Positions 34,591 through 47,014 of a DNA stretch of 64,000 bases are shown here, one piece after another. The notes beneath the pieces were generated by a model, which was not told the origin of the DNA, did no database searches, and worked only from the letters and a program-made list of their open reading frames with translations. The position numbers were made by a program, and so were the translations under genes. The number at the start of each line of letters is the position of its first letter. Within the stretch, counting starts at the first letter, position 1. Source of the DNA: Volutella citrinella (lineage: Eukaryota > Ascomycota > Sordariomycetes > Hypocreales > Nectriaceae); assembly GCA_034401135.1 (NCBI GenBank), contig JAWZSP010000005.1:2728001-2792000 (forward strand). The letters run 5' to 3'.

Positions 34591-36648
34591 TTATTGCTCG
34601 CCGGCGACCTGGATGCCGTCTCGTAGACCCTCCACCTTGAGCTCCTCACCAGTGCAGCGGCGATAGATGTCCTTGACGTCGTCGGTGGTGGTCTCGAAGT
34701 GGCTGGTGGCGTCGTAGCTCTTGGAAATGAAGATGTTGTCCTTGGAGCCGTCCTCAAGAGGCTCAGAGATGGGAATGGGAGCACCCTGGGAGTGGGAAAA
34801 GTGTTAGGCAAATGGCGATACTTGGGTGGCCGAGACGGCAGGATAGGCGTTACATACCATGAATTGTTCCTCAATCTTGCCTAGGCGGTCAATACCAGGC
34901 TGGAGCTCAAGGTGGTGGTTGGCGGCGGTCTCGGCAATAGTAGAGACGATGGCGATCCAGTAGCCCTTGGGGCAGACGTTGTGGGCAGACGACACGCAGG
35001 CGATGTAGATGTCTAGAGAAAAATGTTACTTCAATGGGCCCATGATGGTAGAATGGAGTGGATCGATTTTGCCTACCGTTCTTGCGGCCAACCTGGGACT
35101 GGGGAATGATGAGCTGGGCGGAGTCGGCGTCGTTGGTGCCAGCAATGGGGTGCTTCAGAATGCAGATGGCGCGGACGACGTGGCCGACGACCTTGGTCTT
35201 GCCAGGGAAGTATGAGGGGTCGCCGAGGATCATCTTGGCCTTGGTCTCGAACTTCATCTCCTCCATGCCAGACATGGTGGCCTTGATGCCAACGGCCTTG
35301 CCATCCTCGTACACGATCTCGTCAATGCTGGTGTTGAGCATGTAGGTACCGCCGTAGATGGCAGAGAGACGGGCAAAGCCCTGGGGCAACTCGCCGAGGC
35401 CGTAGAGGGGGTAGATGTAGGGCGACTTGCCGTAGCGAGCGACTGAGTTTCCGTACAGCCGGATGCGCTCAATGGCCTCGGGGGCCTGGCCAGGGGTGGT
35501 GATGTAGTCGTCGGTGAGGTAGAGGGCCATGGCGTGGCCGATGAAGTCCTTGGTGCCAGTCTCGAGGCCGAACTTGTCGTACACATCCTTCATGGTGCAT
35601 TGGTTGAAGTTGAGGCCTGCGTTTGGTCAGTTTTGGCTTCAAAGCTATCCCATCCGAGCCGTGCGCTGCGTTGGGAGTCAAATGGCGGGAAGTACAAACC
35701 CTTGTGAGTGGCGGGGTCCTCGGGGTTGAAGGTGCCAACCCACTCGATGAAGCTCTTCATGCGACGCTTCTCAAAGATGCCCATAAGGGGGGACTTGAGG
35801 GCCTCGCCGGCATCCGAGGGGACCTTGGCGACGGTGGCCTTGTTGGCGGAGCCCTGCTGGACGTAGCTGCCGGCGACCTGCTTGAATTCGAGGTATCGGG
35901 TGACGTCGGTGGAGACGAGGATGTTGGTCAGCTCGCCCGAGGACATGAGGAACTTGGGCACGAGGTCGATGTTCCAGTCGTTGACGCGGCCATACTGCTC
36001 CCAGCCCTGCTGGATACCATACTTCTTGAAGAGCTATATTTGTCGGGAACGTCGTTAGATATTGAGACGAATGATATGAGACGAATGGGATGGGGTTTGG
36101 ATTGTGTGTGGTTGGTTGGTTGGTTGGTTGCGTACCGCTTCGATGTTCACCGAGGCTGCCTCACTGGGAGCATGTCGTGTTAGCTGAAACTGTCCAGGGC
36201 CAACGCCGGACACTTGACACGTACCCGCCATAGTGATCGTTTTGGTCGATGTGAAGGACCTTCTTGCCCTTGACACTCAGGACGCTGCCAATGCTGGTCA
36301 GCCAACATGCCCGCAACTGGTTGATAGCTACCACGCGGCGTATCACAGCAGGAAGGGCGCCTGCCTACCCGGACAGAATGCACTCGGTCAGGCCTGCAAT
36401 GGTCTTGGGTCAGCATCGGCACATGCAACGACGGCGAGTGGGCGCGGCTCCAGGTTCCGTGGCAGAGGTAGATTCCCCGTCGCCTGCGTGGGACCTGATA
36501 GGTACCAGGAAAGGTTCAGAGGGAGTGCTTCTTCTGCTGGGACATATTGCGGGGGAGGTGACAGTGAGACGTCAGTGCGATGGGGGGCGGACTACTACTG
36601 ACCGGTGCCCAGGACGATGACATCGTATTCCTTAGCAATCTCATCCAT
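34591..36648 (-). CDS. GDI1: Rab GDP-dissociation inhibitor
   Basis: Eight exons in transcription order are 36648-36603, 36393-36369, 36284-36225, 36163-36136, 36033-35700, 35616-35077, 35012-34858 and 34785-34591, giving 460 residues. The N-terminus MDEIAKEYDVIVLGTG joins LTECILSG and then VLSVKGKKVLHIDQNDHYGG, the conserved Rab-binding start of GDI and REP proteins. GRVNDWNIDLVPKFLM and KDFIGHAMALYLTDDY follow. The protein extracts GDP-bound, prenylated Rab GTPases from membranes and recycles them in the cytosol, so it serves all vesicle-transport steps. The first intron is long (209 nt). Exons 2-4 are only 25, 60 and 28 nt, an unusually fragmented start. A GGTT tract sits at the donor side of intron 4. 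Confidence 0.95.
36110..36130. repeat. GGTT microsatellite in a GDI1 intron
   Basis: There are five GGTT units inside intron 4 of GDI1, directly beside its donor site on the coding strand. On the transcript it reads as AACC repeats. Confidence 0.85.
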
Positions 36649-37682
36649 GATGGGCGGTTTCGTGCGGATTTCAGGGGCAGGTCTTGCAGATGGGCGGGTT
36701 TTGCGAGACTGTCTGTTTCTGGGGAGAGGAGAGAATGGCACAGGGACGAGGAGCTCCAAAGGCGGTGGGAGTGGCGGGGTTGCTCTCGACACCTGGGGTG
36801 GGGAGGGGGGGATGAAGCATTGGTGGTGGGTGCCAGGTGGTGGGTGGTCAAATGTGGAGACGGCCCAAAGAGCCTGCCGACGCCTCGACTCTATTCATTA
36901 CTTATTATTACCTTATTGCTAGCTGCCAAATATCATCTCTCAATACCATCCCCATGGCCCGTAATGCCAAATTGCAGAACACGCCATGGCCAAGCCGCTC
37001 ATGAATCCCGCCAGAAAGAGGCGCCGCCGGCCCCCAAGCCATGGTCATCGACTCATCCATCCCGTGAGGCGCCATCAGGTCTCTCATGGAGCTATCGAAT
37101 TGCCCTGTCATTTAATATGAGCTACCCGCGGGCGGCTCAACAACAATAAGGGGGCCTGGCTGGTGGGGATGGGCCGGATGGTGCTAAAACAACCCATCTT
37201 GTCAATTTCATATCCTCCATAGGTCCATATTATTGGGCGCTCATTTCGTTAATACTCGCTTCGCTCAAGGGGGTAGGTAATTAGTTACGGTGTGCCTTCG
37301 TTTGGGAACTCAGATTCGCGCGAAATTGGCCGCCCTATAACGACGATCTTCCAACCGTCTTGCGTTTTGATGAGCCGAAGGGGTTTCTGTCATGTCATAG
37401 CCTCTAATCTGGCTTCATCAGTATCACACTGGTTTCATACGCTGCACATTTACGGGACTGGTCGCACACACGTATTACAAACACAATAGCCAGTGAAGAT
37501 GGTTCAAAAACAAATACACATAGACGAGCAAGAGCCACCATCCTTTTATATCTTACAAGGTTCTAGATGTACATGCAACGTAGGTGGTACACAATCAGCC
37601 CAGCCGGCCCAGGGCCCCATCCTTCCGATATAGCACAGGCACGCGACAGTGTTTCTCCAGTGATACCTCTCCCTCGTGTGGC
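36649..37682. other. GDI1 upstream region and MRPL4 downstream region
   Basis: These 1034 bp lie between the GDI1 start codon and the MRPL4 stop codon, both on the minus strand. The part next to GDI1 is G-rich on the plus strand, that is C/T-rich on the GDI1 coding strand, as expected for its leader. I see no supported gene. Confidence 0.5.
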
Positions 37683-38544
37683 TCATCGAACCAAGTCCTT
37701 CTCGGCCTTGGGCTGCGCATCGGTTGCAGTGGCATCAACGGGAGTAGTCTTCGAGTCCTTTGCGGTCTCTGCCTCGGCCTGATCCCAGGCGCTGTCCGAC
37801 TCAATGTCCTCCTCGTAGGTTGATGGGTTATAGACTTCGCCCTCGCCTCCCTCGAAGTTGATCTCAGGGTCCGTCATAGCGACGTTTACGGCGTCCTCCC
37901 AGGTGTAGTATCGCTCAGTCAAGGCATGTTTGATGGAACGCATCGTCTTCATGACCTGCGAAAAGGGAGCATGTTAGCGGCTTATCGTGACCGGTCGCTC
38001 ATTCGAGGCCGAAGGGATTGCTTACCTGCTCGTCTCGTTCGTCAATCTCACGCTCGCCGAAACCGAGCTTGGATCGAGCCAGCTCTTCCCTCGTCGTCGA
38101 CAGCATGTTCCGCTCCCGGCAACACACCCACCACAGGGCATGAAGATCGTCCCAGGACTTCTTTCGCAGCTCTTCCACTGTCCATGCTCTTCCGTGCTCT
38201 TCCGTTTCCTTTGGGGTCCAGAGCAGCTTGCCCTTCTCGGGGAAGAAACCCCACAGGCCGTGGTTCTCGTCCACCTTCACTTCGGGTTTGAAGTCGCGGG
38301 GCTTCGGCAGCGGGATGTTGGACATTGACAATGGCTCCCGCGGGCCTGATCCGTAGAGGCTACTCACGCCGCGGGTTTTGTTGTTGTCCTTGGTCTTGCG
38401 CTTGCATTGCGGCGCCGTTGTCGAGAATTGGGCGGCAATACGTGGCGCGGTGGCCGAGATAGAAGGGATAAGGGATGCGCGGGTGGAAAGGCACGCATGT
38501 AGAGTGCGGCCTACGGATGGCCGTAGGGAATGAGGGACTGCCAT
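37683..38544 (-). CDS. MRPL4: Mitochondrial large-subunit ribosomal protein uL29m (yeast Mrpl4, human MRPL47)
   Basis: Two exons, 38544-38026 and 37955-37683 in transcription order, give 263 residues. The ATG at 38544 starts a basic, Ser/Thr-rich segment (MAVPHSLRPSVGRTLHA), a typical mitochondrial targeting sequence. The diagnostic MRP-L47 region follows from residue about 95: HGLWGFFPEKGKLL, WTVEELRKKSWDDLHALWW and VCCRERNMLST. Exon 2 continues with VMKTMRSIKHALTERYYTWE, which ends the uL29 domain, then an acidic tail. The protein sits near the exit tunnel of the mitochondrial ribosome. The frame stays open for 255 nt upstream, but only this ATG gives a sensible presequence. Confidence 0.93.
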
Positions 38545-40000
38545 TGGCGTAATGGGACTGGTCGCAGTCAGTCGGACGAGGCTATTCCCTTGATCATCAA
38601 GCCAGGAGCAATCGTCCGTCCAACAAAAATTCAGTAGTGGGCTACAGCCAATCAGCGGCCAATTGGACCTGGATCCGGGTGTACAATATTCCGCACACCT
38701 CGGTGAGAGCATCCCACCCGGCCATCCCACCGGTCTCCTCACCGATCCCCTCACCTTAATGGAGACATCTCCACGAGATGGTCCCCATCTTGACAGCAAG
38801 TGGACCCTCGGGAATCTGGTGTAGCTCTCGATGGAGGCGCACTTGCAGCACGGATGGCTGCTGGTACAAAGTACCTGGAGCGGATTGATGCGGGGGATTA
38901 CTCCAGATGCCCCATCTAAACCAACGGATGAGAACTCTTGGACTCCAGTTCCTGACTAGATATGATGGAGCGGACCCAGAACCCGGGAGGAGCCAGCATA
39001 AGAAAGAAGAGAAGGCTCCATTGTTCTCCACGCCCCCAAAAACAAGAGTTAATCGCCAATCGCCAAACCTGCGGGCCGCCCAACATCATGGCATAACGCG
39101 GGGCAAGACTGCACCTGTAGCAACATGCAATTCCATCTCACTCACGAGGCGACAGGCACACAACTAGAGTCGACTTTTAGGGAAACGTCCGGCTTACCCT
39201 AAACTGGGTGGTCGGACATGAGACATTGAGTTGACAAGGCGAAAGCGATCGTGTGTGGCCGGCTAAATCGACGACAGTTGCGTCGCATCACAACTGTCGG
39301 AAAACCCGACCAGCCCAACCGCCATCAGTTCGTATCGATGCACACAAAACAGCAGATTGTTTCAGCTACAGCAACACGTGTCCCTGAGCCGATGCGTTCC
39401 TTCGACCCAGGCGGCAGTTGGTAAGCTCAAGTCAGGATCCCTATCCATGCAACAACGCTGGATCAGAACGCGTCAATGCTGGAGGGGAGCTTGACTGGCT
39501 GATAGTCACCAAACAAACAACGAAGACCGACCAGCTCCATTGCCCGAGACAGACAGACGGGGACGTGGGGGCCCGCCGTGGCTACCCTTACTTCCAGCCA
39601 TTCTCTTTCTCAAGCTGAGGGACCGAACAAGGTGCACAGCGCCAGGTATCTGGACATGCCTGCATGCCCAACCAGGTTCTTCTGTATAGTGCATCTTGGC
39701 GGCCAAGGGTCATGCACATGGAATTATGGCAAGACAACAAAATTGCGCAGGTTATTGATCGGCCACCCGGGGTTGCTTGCGAAACGAACTAGCCGCCCGA
39801 TAATGAATGCCACATAGGAACCGCTCAGATCGCCCAAATGGACCGGTTGGAACCCATGTCTCGATGCAGGGAGGAGAATCTCCCTCGAGGTCCTCTGACC
39901 AGGTAGCTGGACCGCTAGCCATGAGACAGGAGCGGGCAGAGCCCGCTGGAGCATCCCAGTCCTGGTGAGGTGAGGTGGCGAAGGGGACTCAGTGTCGCCC

Positions 40001-40040
40001 CAACAATCACCAACAATCACCAACAATCACCAACAACCAA
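40001..40040. repeat. 10-bp tandem repeat CAACAATCAC, three copies plus a partial
   Basis: There are three perfect copies of CAACAATCAC, followed by a degenerate CAACAACCAA. It lies in non-coding DNA. Confidence 0.9.
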
Positions 40041-42833
40041 CATCAACATCATGGCTGGCGGGAGTATTGATAGTGCAGCCACTGAGCAATTGCACACTGA
40101 GACCTACAGGAATGGGCCGGGTGAAGGGAAAGCTCTTTCCCGCGTTCTACTTGCCTAGCCGCCCGAAACCTCGAGACGGCAGCCACGGATCGCTAGTGCC
40201 AAACGTTGTTGGGCGCCCAAGCCAGGCGCGCCAATGTGAGAAAACCTTGAGGGCTCAGGCAGGCTCGTATCTGATACCTCCGATCTTCGCGCCGACTGGG
40301 AGAGAGGCATGCACAGCCCTCCGCTCCCACATTCCGTGGCTTGAGCAGCGCATTAGATGGCGCGAGGGATGACAGGCGTCCATATTCCAGTCGGCTTGAA
40401 TTGCCTCAATTGGATGCTATCTACCACCGTAGTCGGGGAACTAGCCAGCCCATAACCACGTGGTACATCCAAGCTGGTCGCTCGAAAAGCCGTGTACTAA
40501 GTGACGCCCTTTTTGCCAGGGTTACAGTACATGGCACACGCTAGAGCTGATCGTTGACGTACATGTTCGCAATTAGGGGTGGCTGGCGGTGCTAGGGTAA
40601 GCATTATTACCCCAACAGCATCCGAGCCTTGGTCTGTTTCCGCGGAAGGGAGTATCGCCTCTTCCCTAAGAAAAGGTTGAATCTCAATCTCCTGCTAAGA
40701 TTCGGTGGCTTTACCCTTGGCCGGCCCGGTCGAGAAAAAAAAATAAAGGTGCGGTTGTCGGTATCAGGGAGCGTTGGAAACTCCGAGGCTAGGCCAAATG
40801 ACTCGTGGCGGCTACATGCACGCGGGACGGATTGGAGACCCAAGGGTCTGAGGAATCTTGCTAGAGTTGTGCCCAAGCCTCAAGGAAGGGGGGGCAAAGT
40901 CGGCAACATAGCCGAAGGCAATTATTAAGGGCACTGAGGGGTGGTGAGATGGTGACGTGGGGGTTACGACGGGATGAAGCCATCGCCATGTGCGTTTCCT
41001 CCCATGTCTTGCGTTACTCCCAAGAACGTTGCGGCCTCGATGGGGTCGACGACGCGGGAAGGGAGGGGCCCCAAGGAAGCCCCCCCAACTTCCAAGCCCC
41101 CTCGGGTTGGACCCAGAGGAGCTTGGGGCCTCACCCAGTTGCCAGCAGCGGCACCACCAACGGCAGTTTTCCACTCTCCACTGAGGCCCGCTTCTCCAAC
41201 GACTGCCGGACATGGCTTTTGGTGGTGGTGGTGCTCGTAGTGGTGGTGTGGATGGCCGATCGGGGCCCGTCGCACACCCTCCGACATGGCTTGTCGCATT
41301 GCATGCTGGCTGATAAAAACCTTCCTAAGGCGTAGGGGAGCCACCCTTTCGAGTTGAAATCGATGGGACCAAGGAACACTGGCAACGAAAGCTTCACTTT
41401 GGGCTTTCCCAGGCAGCTCGGCTCTCCCTCTCTCCGACTGTTCCGGCACCTTTGCATCGAGCATGTTGTCAGTACTCCGTATCCTAAATCCGATATCCCT
41501 GCTTCGCTGGTCAGCCACTGATTTTTTCGGAATTCCTGATGGAGCAGTTCCGACTACTGAGCGCAGGGATCTGCCACGAGGGTGTGCACTTGGGCGTGTC
41601 TCTCACGCACCCATCAGCTGATAATGCGAGCATTATCCTTCCTCGGCTGCTAGAAGTACCAGCGACCAAGACCAAGCCTGGCGTACTACGCAGAATTGGG
41701 GCTTGCCGGCGGCATTCGCGCAACACCTGCCCTGGCCCCGGCCGAAGTTCCAAATCGGTCGTCGCCAGACTCGGCCATCTCATTTGTAAGCGTGTGAGCC
41801 TGGCGTCCCTGCCGTCCTGGCCAAGCTGGCCTCCCTGGCATGGACGAGGCGCCAGAGGGCGTCGGTTGAGCACGGTTGACTCGTGCGTCCTCGAGGCTAA
41901 ACACGGAAGAGGCTATAGGCTAGTAGGCTGGCGACGATACGGGCGGAAACCCTCTCGTGGCACATTGATTGGGGAGACGTGTGTGTATCGAGTCGGTGAA
42001 GTCTCGGAGAGCACGCCCGGTTCATCAGCCAGTGATTTGCGCGCGATACTTGATACCTCAGGCCATTATGCAACACTAGTGGCGCGACTGAACTGGTGGT
42101 TCACGGTGACGGTGAGGCATGGGCGAGGTGTGTGTGGCCAAGGTCGTGGTTCACCAAAGGGGGCGGAGAATCTCGCTCTCGTTGAAGTTGTCGATGATGA
42201 GAGTTGGCCCCAGATTGATAATTATAATGGAGGTTGAAGGTGTGCATGCTGTATCCGTCAGCTTGTTTGCTGGGCCACTCTGTCCCACCGACTCCCACGC
42301 GCCGTGCTGTGTCCCACGGCATAAAAAAAGACCCAGATGGAGAGAGACCCAGGAGGCGCCGCCACACGCAGGGATGAAATCTGCTAGTCACGGGCCTCGC
42401 AGGCCACACCCGCAAAAACGGGCAGGCAGATGGAGACCAGGGCCAAGCAAGCGGACCCAGGCTTGGGTGAACTTGTGGGTGAGGAACTTTTCAGGCTTCG
42501 GCTGCGGGTTGGGTTTAGGTCGGGAATGAACCTGACTTGGGGGCACCGACCGTCCCACCAGGCTGTTCCACGATACGTAACTTTCTGCTCGCTCCTCGAG
42601 GCATCTAGCCGGTAATCGTCCGATGATAGGGAAAAAACTGCGCTCTGGGATATCGCGCGCCCAGCATCCGGGAGGGTGTGCCTCCTCCGGCGTCGGCGCT
42701 GGCAAGGGCACCGTGGTATGGACTATGGTGGCCTGAGAAATCGCCTGAAGTCGAGACATTCACGGCAGGCACATGCCAATGGTACTATGTTGAAATGGGC
42801 CCCTAAAAAACAAAAACACAAGACTACGGACCG

Positions 42834-42849
42834 CCGTACGGCCGTACGG
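42834..42849. repeat. 16-bp perfect palindrome
   Basis: CCGTACGGCCGTACGG equals its own reverse complement and overlaps a TACGGAGT motif on its right edge. It could be a dimeric factor site or chance. It lies in the 8.5-kb gene-free interval. Confidence 0.85.
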
Positions 42850-45800
42850 AGTCCAGCTTCTCCAAATACGCCTCCTCACGGGAATGACTCCACCGCAAGC
42901 TTCTGGAGCCAGTATCGAAGCCTTCCCTTCCCTCTGTGGCCATTCTCCAGCATCTGCAAAGGGCGGGAAGGTGAGGGGTTCCAACCACCGATGGGATCCA
43001 CCAGATCTGCCATTGTGGGCTCTGCCAGGTGGCCTTCGGAAGCCATTGGGCGGCCCCGTAGTGGACTGTGGCCCCTGGTCAGTGGTGGGTGGCCTTGCGG
43101 CCCAGAGATGAAAGGACCCTGAAGCAATACGGGCGCCTTATAGGTACTGTATTTCCGGCGGTTCCACCACACGCGATCGGCAGCATCGGATATATGTCTT
43201 CGCTTTACGTACGTTTTCTGCCATTTGGCCAGCCATCTGGCCTCCTTCTTGCCATTCAGCGGGGTGGGCGAACGGCAAGATATTTCCCGTCGCCTTATTG
43301 CTTTTTTCTCGCAAGTTCACACGCCATTCGCCCTTCGTCCATGCGTTCCTTGACCAAGGTACCAGCTACCTGCCTGCGCTAGGTCCAGTTGCCACCACCC
43401 ATGGCCCGGACTACTAGGCATGAACGCGCCATTGCCCACTAGCACATGATTTAGTGCTTGCAAGGGCTCGCCCAGATTGTCGAGCGGTTCACATCTTTTG
43501 AAGGCAGGAAGCCAGCTTGGCCAGGCTGCCAAGTGATCAGGATGCACTGTACTGACCTGCACAGGAATGACTTCCCGAATAGGGAAGTGGCACGCCATCC
43601 AGGGACTTTGAGAGCAGCAGCCAAGGATGATAACGGTAAGTGCCGTGAATATATGCTGGACGCAGGACAACGCCCGACTTGCCCAGTTCTCAGCGGGCAA
43701 ATACCCCCAAATTACAAGCTCTGCCAGGGATATGCTGGGCCCTCGCTTGACTCGTGGATCCTGCACAACATCTTTCCACCCTGGCACGCTCGAGTCACGA
43801 GCCGAGCGCCTACCCATACGTGCACATGGCCGGGAATCCAACGGCCTACTAAGCCAGGTCACGATGTCCAGCACAATTTACCTAGCACTCCAGCAGTCCT
43901 GTCGAAGCCCTTCAAGGCGCATCCTAGTGGCAACGCCGTGGCAGGCCAGACCCTGATCGCGACAAACGCCAAGGGTTTCCACCTGAAGTGAGCCAGGGGA
44001 TTATGTCATTGAGAAGCCCGACGGAGCCAATCACTGGCACGGATGGAGCCCTGAGGCGAGGTGCAAGCCAAAAGGCATGCACAGGCGAAACAAGAGACCT
44101 GGGTCGTGCGAGATATCACGGGGACAGCGAAAGACGCCTAGGCGCTCAGGGTTCTCGTCGCAAATGAAATGGTGTTCATGGTGCCGTGGAGGCAGTTGGC
44201 TCGGATACGGCCTGAAATATCTTCAAAAAAAAAGCGTCACGTTTTTCATTGGTATGCAAGGGCATAATTACGTATACGGACCAGCAAGTCATGGTAGGCT
44301 GTAGCCCTTTCCGCCCTTGCGCTAGGCGTCCGAGGCAAATTCCGCATGCCTGGGATGCCCAGGGAGCTATCAGGATCTTTGCCAAAAAGACAACGCTTGC
44401 AGCACAGTTGAGCTCTCCAGCCTTCGCCAATTGAGCCGTGGCTTAGCCAGTAGCGCCGGCGCTAATTGCTCACAAGACCAGGTGAAGGAAGGCCAGAGAG
44501 CTGGGTAAGGAAATGAAAGGGCTGGCATGCATGAGCACGCTGAGAGAGATCCCGGCGTCTACTCGGCCCTGGGCTTAGGTATGAGGTAATGCGGTGAGGG
44601 GTCTTGATTTGGTGTGAAGCCTCGCGTTGTGGTTTGCGCTTGAAGGCCGACAGTGCTGTCCGCTGCTACCAGGGCTAGTAGGTAAATGGTAGGAGGCCCT
44701 GCCACTAGCAGCAACACGCACCTTAGTGTGAGGTAGCAGTCGCGGTCTGGTTGTAGTGGGAAGGCGGTACCCTATCCAGGGAGTACCGTCTCGGGCAAGG
44801 TACCGGGAAGCGTGTGGTGTCCAGGCGGTGGGCACGGTACTGGGTACGCCTGTCTCAAGATCGCGTGCTGGTACTTCCTCGAGGCAGCCACGCCGAATCC
44901 TCAACGTCACAGGCACCCACCCCTGAACAATGCGGTGCAGGATCCCAGACTTGTGCAGCCTGGGACGGGGGCGCGAGGCAGGCATCACCAGCAGGTGCAA
45001 GTGCCGCCCATTCCCTGGTGCGATGCATGCAATTGGACAGACTTTTGGGGACAGATGCGACGACTGCTCCGAACCAACTCACGCTTGCACCACTTTGCCT
45101 ATTTACGTACTGTGTACTCTGTGTGGTGTCGAAGGTAGGATCAAGGTGACAGGCGACGTCTTTGGAGTAGGGTGGAAGCTTCTTCGCAGAATTACGACCT
45201 TTCATGTCCCGTGGCGACTTGTACCCAATACCAAACCGCCGCCTGCTAATGCAACTCCCCAACCACTTGCCCGTGCACGCCCCCCATGGTGGGCGGTGAT
45301 TGACGGCCATACCGTTGCTGATACCGATGCCGCACCACATCCAGCGTTTGGATCGGACAGCATTTCATCACAACAGCGACCATGCAGGACTTGACCTGCC
45401 CTTTTCACACAGCCATTCTCATAAGGGGTGGGTGCTGATTCATGGCCGTCATGCTATGGCGTTGGCGGCAAAAGATGGCAATGCAGCCTTTTCCTTTTTT
45501 GCCCGCATCTATTTGCCTCTTCCTGCTCTGCGTGCGTTTCTTGTCATGAGGCGCCCTGCCCAGCGGCAGCACGAATAAGGGTATGCCTGTTCGCACGGCA
45601 CCACGACGTCAGAGTGTGCCGGGAAGCTACCACCGGCAAAGTGGAGAGATACGACGAGGGCACCTCGAGTGTGCCAGGGCACGGCGGTAGCCGGGAGTGA
45701 CGGTCAAGTACCTTGGCTGGTGCGAACAGTTTCGGGCTCCAATTCTGGCGGCTTGTAGCGGCAAGGGCATGGACTGCAAAAAGTCGCGCTAGGCACAACA

Positions 45801-46100
45801 CTGGACGAGTCGACGCCGTGGCTGTCCACCCCGATCCGACCGACATGAAGGCAGAAAATGATGCCAGAGGGGGCAAAAGAGGCTTAGCGGCGCAGGAGCT
45901 AGAACTAATAGACACATCAAGCGAGCAAGAGCGCGAAGAAGAAAAAAATTACTGCGGTATTAGACGGGGGAAAAATAAAATCCAAAACTGCGCTGCAAAC
46001 AGTCGGCGGCCAGTGTCGAGGCGCGTTCCCTGTCGGCTGAGGTCACTGGTACTTCCGCGTTTTCTCCGGCTCCTAGCTGGCAAATCGCTGCTGGCTGGCG

Positions 46101-46118
46101 CGCGCTCGAGCGAGCGCG
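46101..46118. repeat. Perfect inverted repeat, 8-bp arms with 2-bp spacer
   Basis: CGCGCTCG and CGAGCGCG flank an AG spacer. The motif is about 0.9 kb upstream of the C2H2 regulator ATG, so it may be a promoter element or form a small hairpin. Confidence 0.85.
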
Positions 46119-47014
46119 ACACTCTGGTTGTCCGTAGTCCTGTTATTCCCTCGACTTTTTTTCTCCCTCTTCCTCCTCTTCTTCCGCATTCTGCCTCCTT
46201 CGCCATTGTCATCTGCGCCTTGGTAATCATTGCCTCAAGTCCAAATCCCGCCGCGCTCATCAAAATCATCACCTTTCCTCGTTGCGCCCTGTTGTTCTGA
46301 GTCCTTGGCCTGCAACAGCTCCCTTGCCCTTGTTGTGGATTTGCGCGTCTGGCGCCCGGCCCCATCGAGCACAAGCACGATCCGCAGCCATCTTTTTTTT
46401 CCCTTTGCTCTCTCCAGTATCCATCCTCGTTGTGGTTCCCCGTGGGCCCACTTGCCTTCTAGCATCCACCCTCTTACCTCACCCTCCCTCCTGTCCAAAC
46501 ACAAGTCGACTGTACGGACCGGACCCAGCAGCGTGCCAGCATCCTAACGGTTCCGCTCTCAGTTTCTGCTCTGAGGTTGCTGTTGTCGCACGCCCTCCCC
46601 GAGCCCACTTTTCCGAGCTCCTCGCACGCCGCCGACCACGTACCCACTCACCTTCCGGCCTGGCGCCCTGACAGCTTGTCCGCCTGGGAAAAAAAAAAAT
46701 AAAAAGGTTCGGGACCCAGTTCTCCACTCTGCACCCTCCCCCAAACATCACCTCGAGAGGGACTGCCGTGAGCCTCATCCACCTTTGGGAACCTCGTTTG
46801 CGGAGCCTCGAATTGTTCGATCACCGTTTGCCCTACTCTGCAAACTTCTGATCCCCTTCGACTCCCCTTGGACCCGTACTTTTCTCTCGCCTCTAGCCAC
46901 TGGGGAAGGACATTTGTTGCCCCTCCAGCGCATCTGCAGACTCCATCCTGTTGTCGCGCCGCGGTCCTCAACACCAAGACTTTTTCTTCACGGAGCGCGT
47001 CTACCAAGAGTAGC

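Larger units (their letters stand above)
38545..47014. other. 8.5-kb gene-free interval between MRPL4 and the C2H2 regulator
   Basis: This is the largest interval without a supported gene. Open frames reach 184 residues, but they overlap one another on both strands, have no domain and lack consistent splice chains. The last kilobase (about 46.0-47.0 kb) is strongly C/T-rich and probably holds the promoter and a long leader of the C2H2 gene. Features inside are a 10-bp tandem repeat (40001-40030), two perfect palindromes (42834-42849, 46101-46118) and ACTCCGTA-type motifs near 41472 and 42844. Confidence 0.5.

Noticed and set aside
40964..41518. 184-residue minus-strand frame in the 8.5-kb gap
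   Set aside because: It has a His-rich run caused by a GGT/GTG microsatellite, overlaps frames on the other strand, and has no domain or splice support.
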